Shown: positions 9,049-17,421, counted from the first letter of the stretch. The stretch: DNA of 64,000 bases from an uncultured Alphaproteobacteria bacterium (GCA_946481075.1 CAMLMC010000001.1:496001-560000), one strand, 5' to 3'. A program made the numbers and translations. The notes: a model not told the origin generated them from the sequence alone.

Positions 9049-9405
9049 ATGACAAACGACCTCGAATCCCGCATCGCCGCCGCAAAGGCTAAACACGCCG
9101 AATTGAACCCGCCACCAAAGCCGGCCCATACCGGTAATGAGATGGCGACCGGCATTCGTGCATTTATGGAAATGATAGGGGTTTTGCTCGGCTCCGGCCT
9201 GATGGGTTATGCTCTGGATGCTTTGTTCGGAACGACCCCTACACTGCTGATTATTTTCATAGTTTTGGGCCTGATCGCCGCTATATTCAATCTTTATAAA
9301 CTTTCGAAAAATTTAGGCACCGCAATCGGTTCTAATCGCTTGCAATCCCCGCCCGGAGTCGCTAGAAACCTCGCAGAAAACGACTCAAATCAGACGATGG
9401 AGTGA
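9049..9405 (+). CDS. atpI: ATP synthase F0 assembly protein AtpI
   Basis: 118 residues, two transmembrane helices (about 43-62 and 66-85) after a short hydrophilic N-terminus (MTNDLESRIAAAKAKHAE). The hydrophobic pair FMEMIGVLLGSGLMGYALD and PTLLIIFIVLGLIAAIF fits the AtpI/AtpZ family that assists c-ring assembly or Mg import. ATG at 9049 has AAGG just upstream; an in-frame GTG at 9034 is less likely. First gene of the F0 operon, 8 bp before atpB. Confidence 0.85.
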   Translation: MTNDLESRIAAAKAKHAELNPPPKPAHTGNEMATGIRAFMEMIGVLLGSGLMGYALDALFGTTPTLLIIFIVLGLIAAIFNLYKLSKNLGTAIGSNRLQSPPGVARNLAENDSNQTME

Positions 9406-9413
9406 CCTAAGAG

Positions 9414-10160
9414 TTGGCCAACCCGATCCACCAGTTTGAAATTCAGCCGCTTGTCCCCTTTGCTGTCGGGGGCGTAGACCTGTCCTTCACCAATTCCTCC
9501 CTTTGGATGACTATCGGCATCGTGCTGTCGATCTCGCTCCTTACCCTTGCCATGCGCAAAAAGGCGATCATCCCGACCCGCGGCCAGCTTGTGGCCGAAG
9601 GGCTTTATAAATTCATCGCCAATATGGTCCGCGACAACGTGGGTGAAAAGGGCATGGGGTATTTTCCGCTCGTTTTCACCCTGTTCATGATCGTTTTGCT
9701 CGGGAACGTGCTTGGCATGATTCCGGGTTCTTTTACCTATACCAGCCATGTGGCCGTAACGGGTGCCCTTGCCCTCATCATCTTCCTGCTCGTGACTGTG
9801 ATGGGTTTTGTGAAGCACGGCCTGCACTTCCTGCAATTGTTCTGCCCTCCGGGCGTACCGCTGTGGATTGCCCCGCTGATTATCCCTATTGAAATCATTT
9901 CCTATCTGTCCCGCCCCATCACATTGAGCCTGCGTTTGTTCATCAACATGCTGGCGGGCCACCTGATGCTCAAAGTCATCGCCGGATTTTCCGTCATGAT
10001 GTTCGGCGCGGGCGTTGTCGGGATGTTCGGCTCTATCGGACCGACATTGTTCAATGTTCTCCTGATCGGCTTCGAAGTGTTCGTGGCCTTCGTTCAGGCA
10101 TATGTCTTTGCTCTTCTGGCCTGCATTTATCTGCGGGACACGGTCGAGCTGGCCCACTAA
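9414..10160 (+). CDS. atpB: ATP synthase F0 subunit a
   Basis: 248-residue polytopic membrane subunit forming the proton half-channels of the ATP synthase. The essential Arg lies in SLRLFINMLAGHLM, and QAYVFALLACIYLRD is the conserved last helix. The reading frame needs a TTG start (MANPIHQFEIQPLVP), preceded by GGAG 11 bases upstream; a stop codon just before excludes longer versions. Followed 39 bp later by atpE. Confidence 0.97.
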   Translation: MANPIHQFEIQPLVPFAVGGVDLSFTNSSLWMTIGIVLSISLLTLAMRKKAIIPTRGQLVAEGLYKFIANMVRDNVGEKGMGYFPLVFTLFMIVLLGNVLGMIPGSFTYTSHVAVTGALALIIFLLVTVMGFVKHGLHFLQLFCPPGVPLWIAPLIIPIEIISYLSRPITLSLRLFINMLAGHLMLKVIAGFSVMMFGAGVVGMFGSIGPTLFNVLLIGFEVFVAFVQAYVFALLACIYLRDTVELAH

Positions 10161-10199
10161 TCAAACCTAAACCAACTACCAAACCTAAAGAGGAATAAA

Positions 10200-10427
10200 A
10201 TGGACGTCGAAACAATTAAAATCCTGTCTGCCGCGCTGGCCCTGCTCCCGATCCTGGGCGTTGGTATCGCTCTCGGCCTGATCTTCGGTTCTTTCAACGA
10301 AGCCGTATCCCGTAACCCGTCCGTTCAGGGTTCCCTGTTCGGTACACTGATCTTCGGCTTTGCCGTTACAGAAGCTCTCGCGATTTTCTGTCTCGGTATC
10401 TCCCTGCTGATCCTGTTCGGTCTCTAA
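10200..10427 (+). CDS. atpE: ATP synthase F0 subunit c
   Basis: 75-residue hairpin of two helices that forms the rotating c-ring. The polar loop RNP is at residues 38-40 and the proton-carrying Glu58 is in FAVTEALAIF. A strong ribosome-binding site (AAGAGGAA) precedes the ATG, consistent with the high copy number of this subunit. No Na+-binding signature (no Gln in helix 1 facing Glu with Ser/Thr after it) is evident, so proton coupling is expected. Confidence 0.97.
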   Translation: MDVETIKILSAALALLPILGVGIALGLIFGSFNEAVSRNPSVQGSLFGTLIFGFAVTEALAIFCLGISLLILFGL

Positions 10428-10435
10428 GAGGAACA

Positions 10436-11167
10436 ATGCGTACAATCCGCCTGATCACTGTTCTGGCCCTGGCATGGACACTGGATATATCCGGTGCCAT
10501 GGCAGCGTCCGACGCCAAAGCCCCGGCCATTGATGCCGATGTTGTCGCCATCGAGGAAACAACCGTTCCCGAGGATGCGACTTCGCCGCATGATCCTGCC
10601 GGCCCGGCAATGACAACGGATGAAGCCGCCGCCCCGCACGAGGCAGCAGCCGAACATGGCGAAGGCGGATTGCCGCAATTGAATCTGAGCACCTATCCCA
10701 GCCAGATATTTTGGCTCCTGCTGACATTCGCGGTTCTCTATCTTACCTTCTCACGCAAGACGTTGCCACAAATCGGCGCCGTCATTGCGAACCGTGAAGG
10801 CAAGATCAAAGGCGACCTCGATGCCGCAGAAGCACTCCGCGCCCAATCCGAAGAAATTCGGGTTGCCTATGAAAAAGGGCTGGAGAAGGCACGTGCCGAA
10901 GCCATGGCGGCCATTCAGGGCGTCGAGGCGGATGCCAAGCAAAAAGCCAATGACCGTATCGAGGCCTTCCGCAAGAAATCCGAAAACGAAATCGCTGCGG
11001 CAGAAACCCGCATGGACGAAGCCCGCGCAAAATCCATGGGTGACATGACGGCGATTGCCGCGGAAGTTGCATCTGTGGCCGCCGAAAAAATCACCGGCGT
11101 GTCTGCCGATGTTCAAAACGCCAAGGCGATTGTCGAAAGCATCGCCGGAAAGGCAAAGGCCGCATAA
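10436..11167 (+). CDS. atpF': ATP synthase F0 subunit b' (long N-terminus)
   Basis: 243-residue peripheral-stalk subunit of the b' type found in alphaproteobacteria and phototrophs. The membrane helix is QIFWLLLTFAVLYLTFSRKT (about residues 91-110), followed by a long charged helix. Unusually, 90 residues precede it: a signal-like hydrophobic segment (TIRLITVLALAWTLDISG) and an Ala/Glu/Pro-rich stretch. If the first segment is cleaved, the mature subunit would carry an acidic periplasmic tail. Starts 8 bp after atpE and its TAA overlaps the atpF ATG. Confidence 0.93.
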   Translation: MRTIRLITVLALAWTLDISGAMAASDAKAPAIDADVVAIEETTVPEDATSPHDPAGPAMTTDEAAAPHEAAAEHGEGGLPQLNLSTYPSQIFWLLLTFAVLYLTFSRKTLPQIGAVIANREGKIKGDLDAAEALRAQSEEIRVAYEKGLEKARAEAMAAIQGVEADAKQKANDRIEAFRKKSENEIAAAETRMDEARAKSMGDMTAIAAEVASVAAEKITGVSADVQNAKAIVESIAGKAKAA

Positions 11168-11658
11168 TGGACGATCTTTTGCACAATACCAATTTCTGGG
11201 TTGCGATTTCTTTCGTGCTTTTCATCGTTCTGGCGGTGAAAGTGGCAGGCAAGAAAATCACATCGCAACTCGATGCGAAAATTGCCTCGATTGCGTCTGA
11301 AATCGATACAGCGGAAAAGCTGCGCAATGAGGCGCAGGCCCTGCTCGCCGATATCCAGAATAAGCAGCGCGACGCACAGGTGGAAGCCGATCGCATCGTT
11401 GCCGCCGCGAAACAAAGCGCCCTGCAAATCCAGCAATCGGCCGATGCCGAACTAGAGGAAGCGATGGCCCGCCGCGAAGCGCAGCTGGTTGAGCGTTTAA
11501 AACGCGTGGAAGAAAAGGCGATGGCCGATATTCAAAACCACGCCGCCGCCCTCGCCCTGCAGGCGACACGCGAAATCGTGACGAAATCGATGGATGCCAA
11601 AACATCCGGCAACCTGATCGATCAGGCCGTGGCGTCGGTTTCAAAACACCTGAATTAA
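11167..11658 (+). CDS. atpF: ATP synthase F0 subunit b
   Basis: 163-residue second stalk subunit. N-terminal membrane helix NFWVAISFVLFIVLAVKVAG, then a long coiled-coil rich in Ala, Glu, Arg and Gln that would pair with b' and reach F1. Overlaps atpF' by one base (TAATG). Last gene of the F0 operon; the F1 genes are not in this window, as usual for alphaproteobacteria. Confidence 0.95.
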   Translation: MDDLLHNTNFWVAISFVLFIVLAVKVAGKKITSQLDAKIASIASEIDTAEKLRNEAQALLADIQNKQRDAQVEADRIVAAAKQSALQIQQSADAELEEAMARREAQLVERLKRVEEKAMADIQNHAAALALQATREIVTKSMDAKTSGNLIDQAVASVSKHLN

Positions 11659-11677
11659 TCATCTGACCCCCTTCATT

Positions 11678-11706
11678 AAACCCCGGTTCTACCGGGGTTT
11701 TGTTTT
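11678..11706 (+). terminator. Terminator of the F0 operon
   Basis: AAACCCCGG-TTCTA-CCGGGGTTT stem (11678-11700) followed by TGTTTT. Ends atpI-atpB-atpE-atpF'-atpF transcription before proA. Confidence 0.85.
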
Positions 11707-11750
11707 AGACTTTTGCTTTCATTCGGGCCCTTCCCCGCTTATAGTACGTT

Positions 11751-13022
11751 ATGGTGAATGAACCAGCACAAGAGAATGGTGTTATTACCGCGCTTGGACA
11801 AAAGGCGCGGAAGGCACAATTCGCGCTCGCGCAATCGAATGACGGCATCATCAACGAAGTTTTAAAGGACATTGCGGATCTTCTCGTCGTAAAATCAGGC
11901 GTCATCCTGACCGCAAACCAGAAAGACGTTGCCGCGGCCGCACAGAAAAATTTGCCTGCAGCCATGATAGATCGCCTGACATTGAATGATGAGCGTCTGC
12001 GCATGCTCGCCCAGAGCGTTATGCAGATACGCGAACTGTCCAATCCTGTCGGTGAAATTCTGGAAAGCTGGCCCCGTCCCAACGGCCTTCGTATTCAAAA
12101 AGTGTCTGTGCCCATCGGCGTGCTCGGCATGATTTACGAATCCCGCCCCAACGTCACCATCGATGCGGCGGCGCTTTGCCTTAAATCCCGCAATGCCGTC
12201 ATCCTGCGCGGCGGATCGGATAGCCACAATACGTCTGCGGCGCTTCATAAGATTGTGGTTGATGCCATGCGTAAGAACGGCCTATCCGAATATTGCGTCT
12301 GTTTTGTCGCCGATACAGACCGTGCGCTCGTTGAAGAAATGCTCGCGGCCCGCGATGTGATCGACGTTCTTATCCCGCGCGGCGGAAAAACGCTCACCGA
12401 CCTTGTCATGCGTGAGGCCAAGATGCCGGTCTTTGCGCATCTCGATGGCAATTGCCATGTCTATGTTCATGCTTCCGCCAATCCCGACATTGCATTGAAT
12501 GTTGTGAAAAACGCCAAGCTGCGCCGGACGGGAATTTGCGGCGCCGCTGAATCGCTTCTTTTTGATAAGGATATCAGCGCGAATTTGGTCGAAAACATCC
12601 TTCGCACGCTCCTCGATGAAGGCGTTGAAATCATGGGCGATGATTTATCCTGCAAGATCGATAAACGCATCAAGCCTGCGACCGAAGCCGATTGGTCTGC
12701 CGAATATCTTGATAAGAAAATCAGCTGTAAGTTCGTGGGTGATTACAAAGAAGCCGTTGCGCACATAAACCAATACGGATCACATCATACCGATAGCATC
12801 ATCGCCGAAGAGCCCCGCGCCGTTGACTATTTCCTTGGACAAGTCGATAGCGCGATCGTCATGCACAACACATCAACCCAATTTGCCGATGGCGGCGAAT
12901 TCGGGTTCGGCGCCGAAATCGGTATCGGCACAGGCAAGCTTCATGCCCGCGGCCCTGTCGGTGTGCGTCAACTCACGACTTTTAAATACAAAGTGCTCGG
13001 GAATGGACAAACCCGCCCATGA
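11751..13022 (+). CDS. proA: Gamma-glutamyl phosphate reductase
   Basis: 423 residues (family about 415-420). NADPH-dependent reduction of gamma-glutamyl phosphate to glutamate semialdehyde in proline synthesis. Aldehyde-dehydrogenase-like fold; nucleophile Cys263 in RRTGICGAAES; LIPRGGKTL and GEFGFGAEIGIGTGKLHARG segments are typical. proB is not adjacent; instead the stop overlaps the nadD start by 4 bases (ATGA). The proA-nadD-rsfS-rlmH order is common in alphaproteobacteria (recollection). Confidence 0.97.
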   Translation: MVNEPAQENGVITALGQKARKAQFALAQSNDGIINEVLKDIADLLVVKSGVILTANQKDVAAAAQKNLPAAMIDRLTLNDERLRMLAQSVMQIRELSNPVGEILESWPRPNGLRIQKVSVPIGVLGMIYESRPNVTIDAAALCLKSRNAVILRGGSDSHNTSAALHKIVVDAMRKNGLSEYCVCFVADTDRALVEEMLAARDVIDVLIPRGGKTLTDLVMREAKMPVFAHLDGNCHVYVHASANPDIALNVVKNAKLRRTGICGAAESLLFDKDISANLVENILRTLLDEGVEIMGDDLSCKIDKRIKPATEADWSAEYLDKKISCKFVGDYKEAVAHINQYGSHHTDSIIAEEPRAVDYFLGQVDSAIVMHNTSTQFADGGEFGFGAEIGIGTGKLHARGPVGVRQLTTFKYKVLGNGQTRP

Positions 13023-13633
13023 CCCTACCTTCACCCAGCCTTCAGAATCCATCCTCATGGAACGGAAAACGCATCGGCCTACTTGGCGGGTCGTTTAATC
13101 CGGCACACGCCGGGCATCTCCATATCGCCAAGATCGCATTGGAACAATTCGGCCTCGATTGCGTCTGGTGGCTGATCACGCCTCAGAACCCGTTGAAAGA
13201 GATTAGCGGTATCGCGCCGTATGCCGAGCGTTTTGCTTCGGTTGAAAAAATCATAGACCACCACCCTGCTATGATCGCCACGCATCTGGAGGCGGAGCTG
13301 AACACCGCCTATACCTATGACACGGTTATGAAGCTGAAACAGGCATTTGCGGAAACCGAATTTCTGTTTATCTGCGGCATGGATAACGCCGTCATCTTCC
13401 ACAAATGGGACCGCTGGCAGGATTTGATCCGTGAAATTCCGATTGTCTTCATCGCGCGGAGCCGGATGGACGAACCCGCCCAGGACAGCCCCTTACGCCA
13501 GTTTAAAGGGATTACCCATTTTGAGGCGGCGACCCGCGATTTGGCCAAACCGGCCATTTACTGGCTTCGCCACACGCCGGAAATGGATATTTCATCAACC
13601 GAAATTCGTAACAAAAACAAGGGGATGGGTTAA
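13019..13633 (+). CDS. nadD: Nicotinate-nucleotide adenylyltransferase
   Basis: 204 residues. Transfers AMP to nicotinate mononucleotide in NAD synthesis. The nucleotidyltransferase signature GLLGGSFNPAHAGHLHIA (with the HxGH-like motif) lies near residues 20-37, followed by VWWLITPQNPLK; the second signature is DISSTEIRNK at the C-terminus. The ATG start overlaps the proA stop. About 195 bp separate it from rsfS, with a new promoter in that gap. Confidence 0.96.
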   Translation: MTLPSPSLQNPSSWNGKRIGLLGGSFNPAHAGHLHIAKIALEQFGLDCVWWLITPQNPLKEISGIAPYAERFASVEKIIDHHPAMIATHLEAELNTAYTYDTVMKLKQAFAETEFLFICGMDNAVIFHKWDRWQDLIREIPIVFIARSRMDEPAQDSPLRQFKGITHFEAATRDLAKPAIYWLRHTPEMDISSTEIRNKNKGMG

Positions 13634-13767
13634 TCCTACCGCGCCGCCGCTTGAATGGCCTTCGAATCCGGCGTAAAATAATAACAATGGAGTTTATGAG
13701 ATTAGCGACCCGCTCTCTGCCCGCCAAACAATCCTCCCGGACATATATCGCCCGCGGAACGTATGAC

Positions 13768-13797
13768 TTGCAGTCAGCGTTCGTTTTTCTATATAAC
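13768..13797 (+). promoter_or_regulatory. Sigma-70-type promoter before rsfS
   Basis: TTGCAG (13768-13773) and TATATA/TATAAC (13790-13797) with 16-18 bp spacing. Transcription would begin near 13803, leaving only about 25 bases before the proposed rsfS start; it therefore limits where rsfS translation can begin. Confidence 0.55.
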
Positions 13798-13829
13798 GTT
13801 GTCAACCCAAACATGAGGAGATTGAAACC

Positions 13830-14225
13830 ATTCTAACCACGACAGGGCATGACGGAGCCCTTGAAACATCCGCACTGAAAGACCTTATCGTTTCATCACT
13901 TGATGATGACAAGGCCCTTAACATCGAAGTGATCGACCTTGGCGGCCAGACCGCCCTTGCCGACTACATCATCGTCGCTTCGGGAACATCGTCCAGACAA
14001 GTCGTCCGCATGGCGGAAAAACTCTCCGAACGTATTCATGCGCGGGGCCAATCCGGCATTCGTACCGAAGGAATGTCGCAGGGCGACTGGGTTATCGTTG
14101 ATGCCGGTGACATCATCGTCCACCTCTTCCGGCCCGAAGTCCGTGAATTTTATAATATTGAAAAAATGTGGTCCGTGCCCCATGCGGCAGAGAACACAAA
14201 AAACGGCGGATTGAAGCTGGCCTAG
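13830..14225 (+). CDS. rsfS: Ribosomal silencing factor RsfS (apparent ATT start)
   Basis: Binds ribosomal protein uL14 and blocks subunit joining when nutrients are short. About 131 residues: ALKDLIVSSLDDDKALNIEV, then the conserved core ALADYIIVASGTSSRQV and GDWVIVDAGDIIVHLFRPE. The family's conserved N-terminal helix begins upstream of the first canonical start (GTG at 13929), so translation must start earlier. No ATG, GTG or TTG exists in frame back to the stop at 13794. ATT at 13830 has GAGGAG 9 bases upstream; ATT at 13821 and CTG at 13875 are less well placed. A one-base assembly error joining the ATG at 13813 (MRRLKPF, then stop) is the other explanation. Confidence 0.85.
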   Translation: MLTTTGHDGALETSALKDLIVSSLDDDKALNIEVIDLGGQTALADYIIVASGTSSRQVVRMAEKLSERIHARGQSGIRTEGMSQGDWVIVDAGDIIVHLFRPEVREFYNIEKMWSVPHAAENTKNGGLKLA

Positions 14226-14260
14226 GCCCTATAAAGGGTTTCTTTTTATCCCTATATCGG

Positions 14261-14277
14261 GCATCCATTATGGATGC
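14261..14277 (+). promoter_or_regulatory. Hairpin enclosing the rlmH start codon
   Basis: GCATCCA-TTA-TGGATGC is a perfect 7-bp inverted repeat whose right arm contains the ATG of rlmH (14274-14276). No clear Shine-Dalgarno lies upstream. The hairpin could mask initiation; this is inference. Confidence 0.4.
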
Positions 14278-14714
14278 TCGCCATCGACATCATCGCTGTA
14301 GGCAAACTAAAAAACGATCCGTTGCTGGATGTGTTTGAAGATTACGCCAAGCGCCTGCACGGCAAGTTCACGATGATTGAACTAGACGGCAAAACGCAGG
14401 CCGATCAGATATCCAAAATCGAAGAAAAACTGAATCCTCAGGCCGCTTTAATTGTAATGGACGAACGTGGGCAAAGCCTTTCCAGCCGGGATTTCGCCGC
14501 GAAGATCGAAGGGTTTCAGACGAACGGCTATTCACATCTTCAATTCGTGATCGGCGGCGCGGACGGGCTATCTGATTCCATCCGTAAAAAAGCCTCTTTG
14601 CTCTTGTCCTTTGGCAAACAGACATGGCCGCATATGCTGGCGCGTGTGATGCTGGTTGAACAGATATACCGCGCGCAATCCATTCTTGCGGGCCATCCGT
14701 ACCACAGGGATTAG
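14274..14714 (+). CDS. rlmH: 23S rRNA pseudouridine-1915 N3-methyltransferase RlmH
   Basis: 146-residue SPOUT methyltransferase that modifies pseudouridine 1915 in helix 69 of 23S rRNA. The SAM-binding knot is visible as LQFVIGGADGLSDSIRKKAS, preceded by LIVMDERGQSLSSRDFA, and the protein ends in the family's C-terminal AGHPYHRD. Length is near the usual 155. Follows rsfS by 48 bp. Firm call. Confidence 0.96.
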   Translation: MLAIDIIAVGKLKNDPLLDVFEDYAKRLHGKFTMIELDGKTQADQISKIEEKLNPQAALIVMDERGQSLSSRDFAAKIEGFQTNGYSHLQFVIGGADGLSDSIRKKASLLLSFGKQTWPHMLARVMLVEQIYRAQSILAGHPYHRD

Positions 14715-14717
14715 CCG

Positions 14718-15965
14718 ATGAATAATCACAAACGTCATTGCGGGCATAGCAAAGTAATCCTAGCGATGTATGGATTGTTTCGTCGGCTATGCCTCCTCGC
14801 AATGACGGTTCTTATAGCTTCGTCCCCAACTATGGCACAGGATTCCCCGCCGCGCCATCCCACGGCGGAGCTCGATCAAAAACGCACCGAAGCCGAAACG
14901 CGCAAAAAGGAACTGGAGCAAAAAGCGAAGTCAACCAAATCGGATCTTGAAAATACGCAGAAGGAACTGGTTTCGATCGCCGCCGCGATTAAAAAAAGCG
15001 AAGAGCGCCTGAACGCACTGGATGCGCGCATGGCCGACAACCGGATCGAACAGAAGGACATTGAAAAGCGTCTGAAAAAGGATAAGTCATCGATCGGCGA
15101 TCTTGTTTTGGCGCTGGAACGGTTGAACAGGACGCCGCCGGAGGCCGTGCTGGCAAAGCCGGGTGCGCCGCTCGAAACCGCGCAAAGCGCGATGTTGTTG
15201 CAATCCATTCTACCCAATATCTATGGCCGGGCCGAAAGTTTGAAAAAAGATTTATCGCGCCTTGATACTATCTTAAAGGAATTGGCCGCGGATCAGGCCG
15301 AGGCAAAGACAACGATGGCGGGCCTGACCAAACGGCAGGCCGAAATGAAGTCGCTGCTCGAAAAACGCAAGGCTCTTTATGCAAAAACCCGTAGCGGCAT
15401 TCAGGAGCAGGAGCAGGCACTGAAAGACATAGCCCGAGAATCGGCCAACCTCAAAGATCTTGTTGCCAAGATCGAGGAACGGGAACGGACACAGGCGGCC
15501 ATCGCCCGCACTGCATCGGCCGCTGTCGATACAGGCGAACCCGCACGGGCCGCGTCCGTTCGCCCGACGCCCATTCCGCGTCCCGGATCGGCACAGTTAC
15601 CGGTCAGCGGCGCCATCCTGACGTCCTACGGACAAACCGATGATATCGGAGCGGAAAGCCAGGGACTCACGCTCCAGGGACGTTCCGGCGCGCTGGTCGT
15701 ATCCCCCATGGGCGGAGTCGTTCGCTATGCCGGTATTTTCAAGAATTATGGCCAAATAATCATTGTGGAACACCAAAAAGAATATCACAGCCTTATTGCA
15801 GGTTTGGCCAGAATTGATACAGTGGTCGGGCAATCCGTCGCCGCAGGTGAACCGGTTGGTATTCTTGGCAAAAATTCAGGTGACGGCGGTGGCCCGACCT
15901 TGTATTACGAGCTGAGATACCGGGGGCAGCCAATCAACCCGTCGCGTAAATTTGCAGGCCTATAA
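14718..15965 (+). CDS. EnvC-like murein hydrolase activator (coiled coil plus degenerate LytM)
   Basis: 415 residues. Signal peptide region, then a long coiled coil (about residues 50-260, AELDQKRTEAETRKKELEQK onward), a Pro-rich linker and a C-terminal LytM/M23 domain (VVSPMGGVVRYAGIFKNYGQ ... GGGPTLYYELRYRGQPINP). The LytM metal ligands are replaced, as in EnvC, which activates cell-division amidases rather than cutting peptidoglycan itself. The N-terminus is odd: bases 14733-14807 are a palindromic repeat read in frame, giving most of the n- and h-regions (GLFRRLCLLAMTV). ATG 14718 has GGGA upstream; ATG 14766 would give a shorter signal peptide, cleavage after ..SPTMA either way. Followed by ctpA, a common pairing. 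Confidence 0.88.
   Translation: MNNHKRHCGHSKVILAMYGLFRRLCLLAMTVLIASSPTMAQDSPPRHPTAELDQKRTEAETRKKELEQKAKSTKSDLENTQKELVSIAAAIKKSEERLNALDARMADNRIEQKDIEKRLKKDKSSIGDLVLALERLNRTPPEAVLAKPGAPLETAQSAMLLQSILPNIYGRAESLKKDLSRLDTILKELAADQAEAKTTMAGLTKRQAEMKSLLEKRKALYAKTRSGIQEQEQALKDIARESANLKDLVAKIEERERTQAAIARTASAAVDTGEPARAASVRPTPIPRPGSAQLPVSGAILTSYGQTDDIGAESQGLTLQGRSGALVVSPMGGVVRYAGIFKNYGQIIIVEHQKEYHSLIAGLARIDTVVGQSVAAGEPVGILGKNSGDGGGPTLYYELRYRGQPINPSRKFAGL
14733..14807. repeat. Palindromic repeat type A, inside coding sequence
   Basis: Left arm CGTCATTGCGGGCATAGC..AAAGTAATCC (14733-14760) and right arm GGATTGTTTCGTCGGCTATG then CCTCCTCGCAATGACG (14772-14807) are imperfect inverted copies; the left arm lacks a few bases. 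A half copy is at 2699-2736. It resembles the short palindromic elements found in many alphaproteobacteria, some of which insert in frame in genes. Confidence 0.75.
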
Positions 15966-15991
15966 AACTATCGCTCTTTGAAGGATCTTTC

Positions 15992-17398
15992 ATGCGTCAA
16001 CTGTCCCGTTTGTTTCTTGCGTTTTCTGCCCTGACCGTTTTGACGGTTGCCTTCTTCCCCGCGATCACGCAGGCGCAGGAGGAACAGCGCACGGCCACCG
16101 AAGACAAAAAGGAAGCGGACAAAGATCCGGATGCCAACAACACATATAAACAACTCAATTTATTCGGTGAAGTTTTCGAAAGGGTCCGTGCGAACTATGT
16201 TGATCCTGTCACGGACAAGGAACTGATCGAACACGCGCTGAACGGCATGCTCTCCAACCTCGACCCGCACTCGTCGTATCTAAGCGAGAAGGATTTCGGG
16301 GATATGCAAGTGCAGACGAAAGGTGAATTCGGCGGCCTTGGCATCGAAGTCACCATGGAAAACGGCTTTGTAAAAGTCGTCTCCCCAATTGACGACACTC
16401 CGGCATTCAAAGCAGGCATCCTGGCGGGCGATTTCATCACCCATATCGATGAAGAACCGGTTATGGGCCTTACCCTGACGGATGCCGTTGACAAAATGCG
16501 CGGCAAGGTTGGCACTTCTGTCAAACTCACGGTTCGCCGCGAAGGCGTCGAAGAGGCCCTTAAGTTTGAATTGAAGCGTGATATCATCCGCATCAAATCC
16601 GTTCGTCACCGCATCGAACAAAAAGACATTGGTTATATCCGCGTTACAACCTTCAACCAGAATACGGTGGAAGGCGTGGAAGCGGCAATCAACGATATCA
16701 ACAAGCAAGTCGGTAAGGATAAGGTCCGCGGCTTCGTTCTTGATCTTCGTAACAACCCTGGTGGTTTGCTTGATCAGGCAATTGGCCTCTCCGACCTGTT
16801 CCTCGACAAAGGGGAAATTGTTTCCACGCGTGGCCGTAGCGAAGAAGACACGAAACGTGATAACGCCACACCGGGCGACATGGCCGATGGAAAGCCGATG
16901 GTTGTCCTGATCAATGGCGGGTCTGCCTCTGCCTCGGAAATCGTGTCCGGTGCCTTGCAGGACCACAACCGCGCTATCCTTCTTGGCACTAAATCCTTCG
17001 GCAAAGGCTCTGTACAGACGGTAATCCCCCTGCCGGGCAACGGGGCGATGCGTCTGACCACAGCGCGTTACTATACGCCGTCGGGCCGCTCCATTCAGGC
17101 AAAAGGAATTGAACCGGACATCATCGTCGAACAGGCCAAGATCGAAACGATTGCATCTGCGCAGGAAATTCATGAAGGCGATCTGCGCGGTGCCCTGAAA
17201 AACCCGGACTCCAAATCCGCGCCGGCGCCCGAGGTGAAGAAGGTCATCACCGAGCCACCGGCAACAAATGCGGATGGATCGAAAAACACCGATGCCGCCC
17301 AAAAAGAACAGGAAGAAAGCCAGGATTACCAATTGTCCCGTGCTATCGACCTGATCCGCGGCGTATCGATGTATGAAGGACAACGCGCGGGTCGCTGA
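15992..17398 (+). CDS. ctpA: C-terminal processing peptidase, S41 family
   Basis: 468-residue periplasmic serine protease. Signal peptide (LFLAFSALTVLTVAFFPAIT, cleavage after ..QAQ region), PDZ domain about residues 105-190 (FGGLGIEVTMENGFVKVVSP), then the S41 catalytic core with nucleophile segment GGSASASEIVSGALQD (residues about 310-325) and the catalytic Lys in SFGKGSVQTV (about 336). The C-terminal 80 residues are Pro/Lys/Glu-rich and low complexity. Likely degrades or trims envelope proteins; adjacency to the EnvC-like gene suggests cell-wall remodelling. Confidence 0.95.
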   Translation: MRQLSRLFLAFSALTVLTVAFFPAITQAQEEQRTATEDKKEADKDPDANNTYKQLNLFGEVFERVRANYVDPVTDKELIEHALNGMLSNLDPHSSYLSEKDFGDMQVQTKGEFGGLGIEVTMENGFVKVVSPIDDTPAFKAGILAGDFITHIDEEPVMGLTLTDAVDKMRGKVGTSVKLTVRREGVEEALKFELKRDIIRIKSVRHRIEQKDIGYIRVTTFNQNTVEGVEAAINDINKQVGKDKVRGFVLDLRNNPGGLLDQAIGLSDLFLDKGEIVSTRGRSEEDTKRDNATPGDMADGKPMVVLINGGSASASEIVSGALQDHNRAILLGTKSFGKGSVQTVIPLPGNGAMRLTTARYYTPSGRSIQAKGIEPDIIVEQAKIETIASAQEIHEGDLRGALKNPDSKSAPAPEVKKVITEPPATNADGSKNTDAAQKEQEESQDYQLSRAIDLIRGVSMYEGQRAGR

Positions 17399-17421
17399 TA
17401 AGGCGGCCCCAAGGGGGGCAA

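Noticed and set aside
13687..13836. 49-codon frame between nadD and rsfS
   Set aside because: Runs through the rsfS promoter and has no domain character; only its last seven codons (from ATG 13813) matter, as an alternative explanation for the rsfS start.
14733..14807. Repeat copies as part of a CRISPR array
   Set aside because: Copies are isolated and palindromic, with no regular spacing or cas genes.
15700..15965. Active M23 peptidase call for the EnvC-like protein
   Set aside because: The zinc ligands of the LytM fold are not present (YYELRY in place of the HxH region), so an activator role is more likely.
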